Below, one piece after another: positions 5,949 through 7,427 of a stretch of 7,427 nucleotides of DNA. Under the pieces are notes generated by a model. The model was not told where the DNA came from, did not search any database, and worked only from the letters and a program-made list of their open reading frames with translations. This DNA comes from Clostridia bacterium. Its GTDB lineage: Bacteria; Bacillota; Clostridia; Christensenellales; Borkfalkiaceae. The DNA lies in contig JAIEAS010000021.1 of assembly GCA_029071285.1 (NCBI GenBank), positions 1-7,427 of the forward strand. Direction: 5' to 3'. A program made the position numbers and the translations under genes. Within the stretch, counting starts at the first letter, position 1; each line of letters begins with the position of its first letter.

Positions 5949-7427
5949 TTAATAAATTTCTGATTTTAAATATATGCAAGACAGTTTCGGGATATCGACC
6001 GCAATTGAGTATTCCTTCCCGTGGCTTGCTATTTTTTTAGTTTTAAATACTTTTCTTATCCTTTTTCCGTCGCCGCCGAAGCTTTTTAAATCGGTGTTGA
6101 AAACCACCCGGTACTTGCCCTGTCTGATTCCTATGCAGTAATCTTTAATATCGACGCCGGAAAAATTTATAACCGCCGTAATACTTTCACCCGTTTTTGA
6201 ATATCTGCTGAAAGCTAAAACATTGTTAAATTTGTCATCTACAGAAAGCCATTCAAAGCCTTCCCAGCTTTTTTCAATCTCGTACAGCGGACTATTATTC
6301 AGATAAAAACTATTCAGCTTTTTTACAAAAGCTCTCATTTTGCGGTGCTTTTCAAACTTTAACAAGCAAAAATCAATGCCCGTCGTATAATCCCACTCTT
6401 TAAACTGTGCTATTTCATAGCCCATAAAATTGAGCTTTTTACCGGGGTGCGCATACATAAATCCAAGCAAGGCGCGCTCGCCTGCGAATTTATCGTCATA
6501 TTCGCCCCACATTTTGTTCACTATCGAACCCTTGACGTGAACCACTTCATCGTGTGACAATGGCAAAATAAAGTTTTCCGAAAAGGCGTATACAAGCGAA
6601 AAAGTAATTTTATTGTGGTGATAACTTCTGAAATAGGGGTCTTGGCGGCAGTAAAACAAGATGTCGTTCATCCACCCCATATTCCATTTGTAATCGAATC
6701 CGAGCCCGCCGTTTTCAATTTTTTCCGTAACACCGTTATACGCCGTCGATTCCTCCGCCGCGATAATTGCGTACGGGAAGTTCTCTTTTATCGTGCGGTT
6801 GAATTTTTTGATAAATTCAATCGCTTCAAGGTTTCTGTTATCGCCGTAAATATTAGGAGTCCAGTCGCCGTCCGCTTTGTCGTAATTGAGATAAAGCATC
6901 GAAGCTACGGCATCAACTCTGAGTCCGTCCATATCGTATACGTCCAGTAAAAACGCCGCCGAGGACAACAGAAAGCTGTCAATTTCGCCTCTGCCGAAGT
7001 CAAATTTGCGCGTGCCCCAACCCGTATGCTCCATTCTGTCCCAAAGCGGGCATTCGTACAGAGGTTGTCCGTCAAATTCATACAGCCCCCAGTCGTCTTT
7101 GGGGAAGTGCGCGGGCACCCAATCCAGAATCACTTTTATTCCGTTTGCGTGAAATGCGTCTACTAAGCTTTTAAACTCTCTCGGCGTTCCAAGCCTTGCG
7201 GTTATTGCAAAGTAACCCGTTACCTGATACCCCCAAGAACCGTCGTAAGGGAACTCGGTTATCGGCATAAACTCAACGTGTGTATATCCAAGATTTTTTA
7301 CGTATGGAACAAGCTCTTTTTCAAGCTCTGAATAAGTGTAATATGAGTTGCCTTTATGCCTTTTCCATGAAAGCAGACTTACTTCATAAATGTTTACTGG
7401 TTGTCCGTCGCACGATATTTCGGGGCG
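5949..7427 (-). CDS. glgB: 1,4-alpha-glucan branching enzyme, 5' end cut off by window edge
   Basis: GH13 enzyme that cuts an alpha-1,4-glucan and re-attaches the piece by an alpha-1,6 bond, creating glycogen branches. The last 492 codons are present and the frame is open to the right edge, so the in-frame Met at 7268 is internal, not the start. In fragment numbering the conserved regions are DWVPAHFP (102-109), GLRVDAVAS (168-176, nucleophile D172), AEEST (224-228, acid/base E225) and LPLSHDEVVH (288-297, H292 and D293). The intervals between these acidic residues equal those I recall for E. coli GlgB (D335, D405, E458, D526). A C-terminal beta-sandwich follows from about 363. The missing part should hold the CBM48 domain, about 110-150 residues in short-form enzymes. 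Several non-catalytic motif positions are off consensus: YEVSLLSW for YEVHLGSW, VVHVKGS for VVHGKGS, FMGYEIAQF for FMGGEFGQF. Confidence 0.97.
   Translation of the reverse strand, partial: RPEISCDGQPVNIYEVSLLSWKRHKGNSYYTYSELEKELVPYVKNLGYTHVEFMPITEFPYDGSWGYQVTGYFAITARLGTPREFKSLVDAFHANGIKVILDWVPAHFPKDDWGLYEFDGQPLYECPLWDRMEHTGWGTRKFDFGRGEIDSFLLSSAAFLLDVYDMDGLRVDAVASMLYLNYDKADGDWTPNIYGDNRNLEAIEFIKKFNRTIKENFPYAIIAAEESTAYNGVTEKIENGGLGFDYKWNMGWMNDILFYCRQDPYFRSYHHNKITFSLVYAFSENFILPLSHDEVVHVKGSIVNKMWGEYDDKFAGERALLGFMYAHPGKKLNFMGYEIAQFKEWDYTTGIDFCLLKFEKHRKMRAFVKKLNSFYLNNSPLYEIEKSWEGFEWLSVDDKFNNVLAFSRYSKTGESITAVINFSGVDIKDYCIGIRQGKYRVVFNTDLKSFGGDGKRIRKVFKTKKIASHGKEYSIAVDIPKLSCIYLKSEIY

Larger units (their letters stand above)
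1..7427 (-). other. Glycogen operon glgBCDAP (partial at both ends)
   Basis: Five collinear genes with spacers of 15, 14, 23 and 26 bases, no internal terminator and a ribosome-binding site before each visible start. The order equals that of the Bacillus subtilis glycogen operon. Synthesis (GlgC, GlgD, GlgA), branching (GlgB) and mobilisation (GlgP) would be co-transcribed, so the balance between storage and release would be set mainly at enzyme level. The promoter and any operator lie beyond the right edge. Confidence 0.9.

Noticed and set aside
5505..6040. Two plus-strand open frames (97 and 71 codons)
   Set aside because: Both lie antisense to conserved glgC motifs and the glgB-glgC junction. 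Their products are low-quality Arg-rich sequences without recognisable domains.
6615..6950. 111-codon plus-strand open frame
   Set aside because: Antisense to the glgB catalytic domain, whose minus-strand frame carries every GH13 motif. No sign of independent coding.
5949..7268. Reading glgB as starting at the in-frame Met at 7268
   Set aside because: The frame is open for 53 more codons to the edge, and they encode conserved branching-enzyme sequence (IYEVSLLSWKR), so this Met is internal.

Overview
The window holds one minus-strand operon for bacterial glycogen metabolism, read right to left as glgB - glgC - glgD - glgA - glgP. Both end genes are cut by the window edges: glgB lacks its 5' part (right edge) and glgP lacks its 3' part (left edge). 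The three middle genes are complete. Spacers are 15, 14, 23 and 26 bases, each with a Shine-Dalgarno sequence close to the next start, so a single polycistronic transcript is the natural reading. No stretch over 30 bases lacks a gene, and there are no RNA genes, mobile elements, CRISPR arrays or factor-independent terminators. The operon promoter must lie upstream of glgB, outside the window.

The gene order matches the classical Bacillus-type glgBCDAP operon. The presence of GlgD, a non-catalytic GlgC paralogue typical of Firmicutes, points to a Firmicute. The composition (about 40-45% GC by eye) and the protein style suggest a member of Clostridia, probably uncultured. I cannot name the genus.

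The genes form a storage and release loop. GlgC, probably with GlgD, makes ADP-glucose from glucose-1-phosphate and ATP. GlgA adds the glucose to a growing alpha-1,4 chain, GlgB makes the alpha-1,6 branches, and GlgP phosphorolyses the outer chains back to glucose-1-phosphate. No debranching enzyme is visible here.

Most of the window is ordinary, and I see no undescribed system. Points worth a second look are a 33-residue Lys/Ala-rich N-terminal extension on GlgA, Ala in place of the Lys of the KTGGL nucleotide-sugar motif in the same protein, several off-consensus non-catalytic positions in GlgB, a perfect 8-bp hairpin near the glgD 3' end, and a shared G-run Shine-Dalgarno variant ahead of glgC, glgD and glgA but not glgP.
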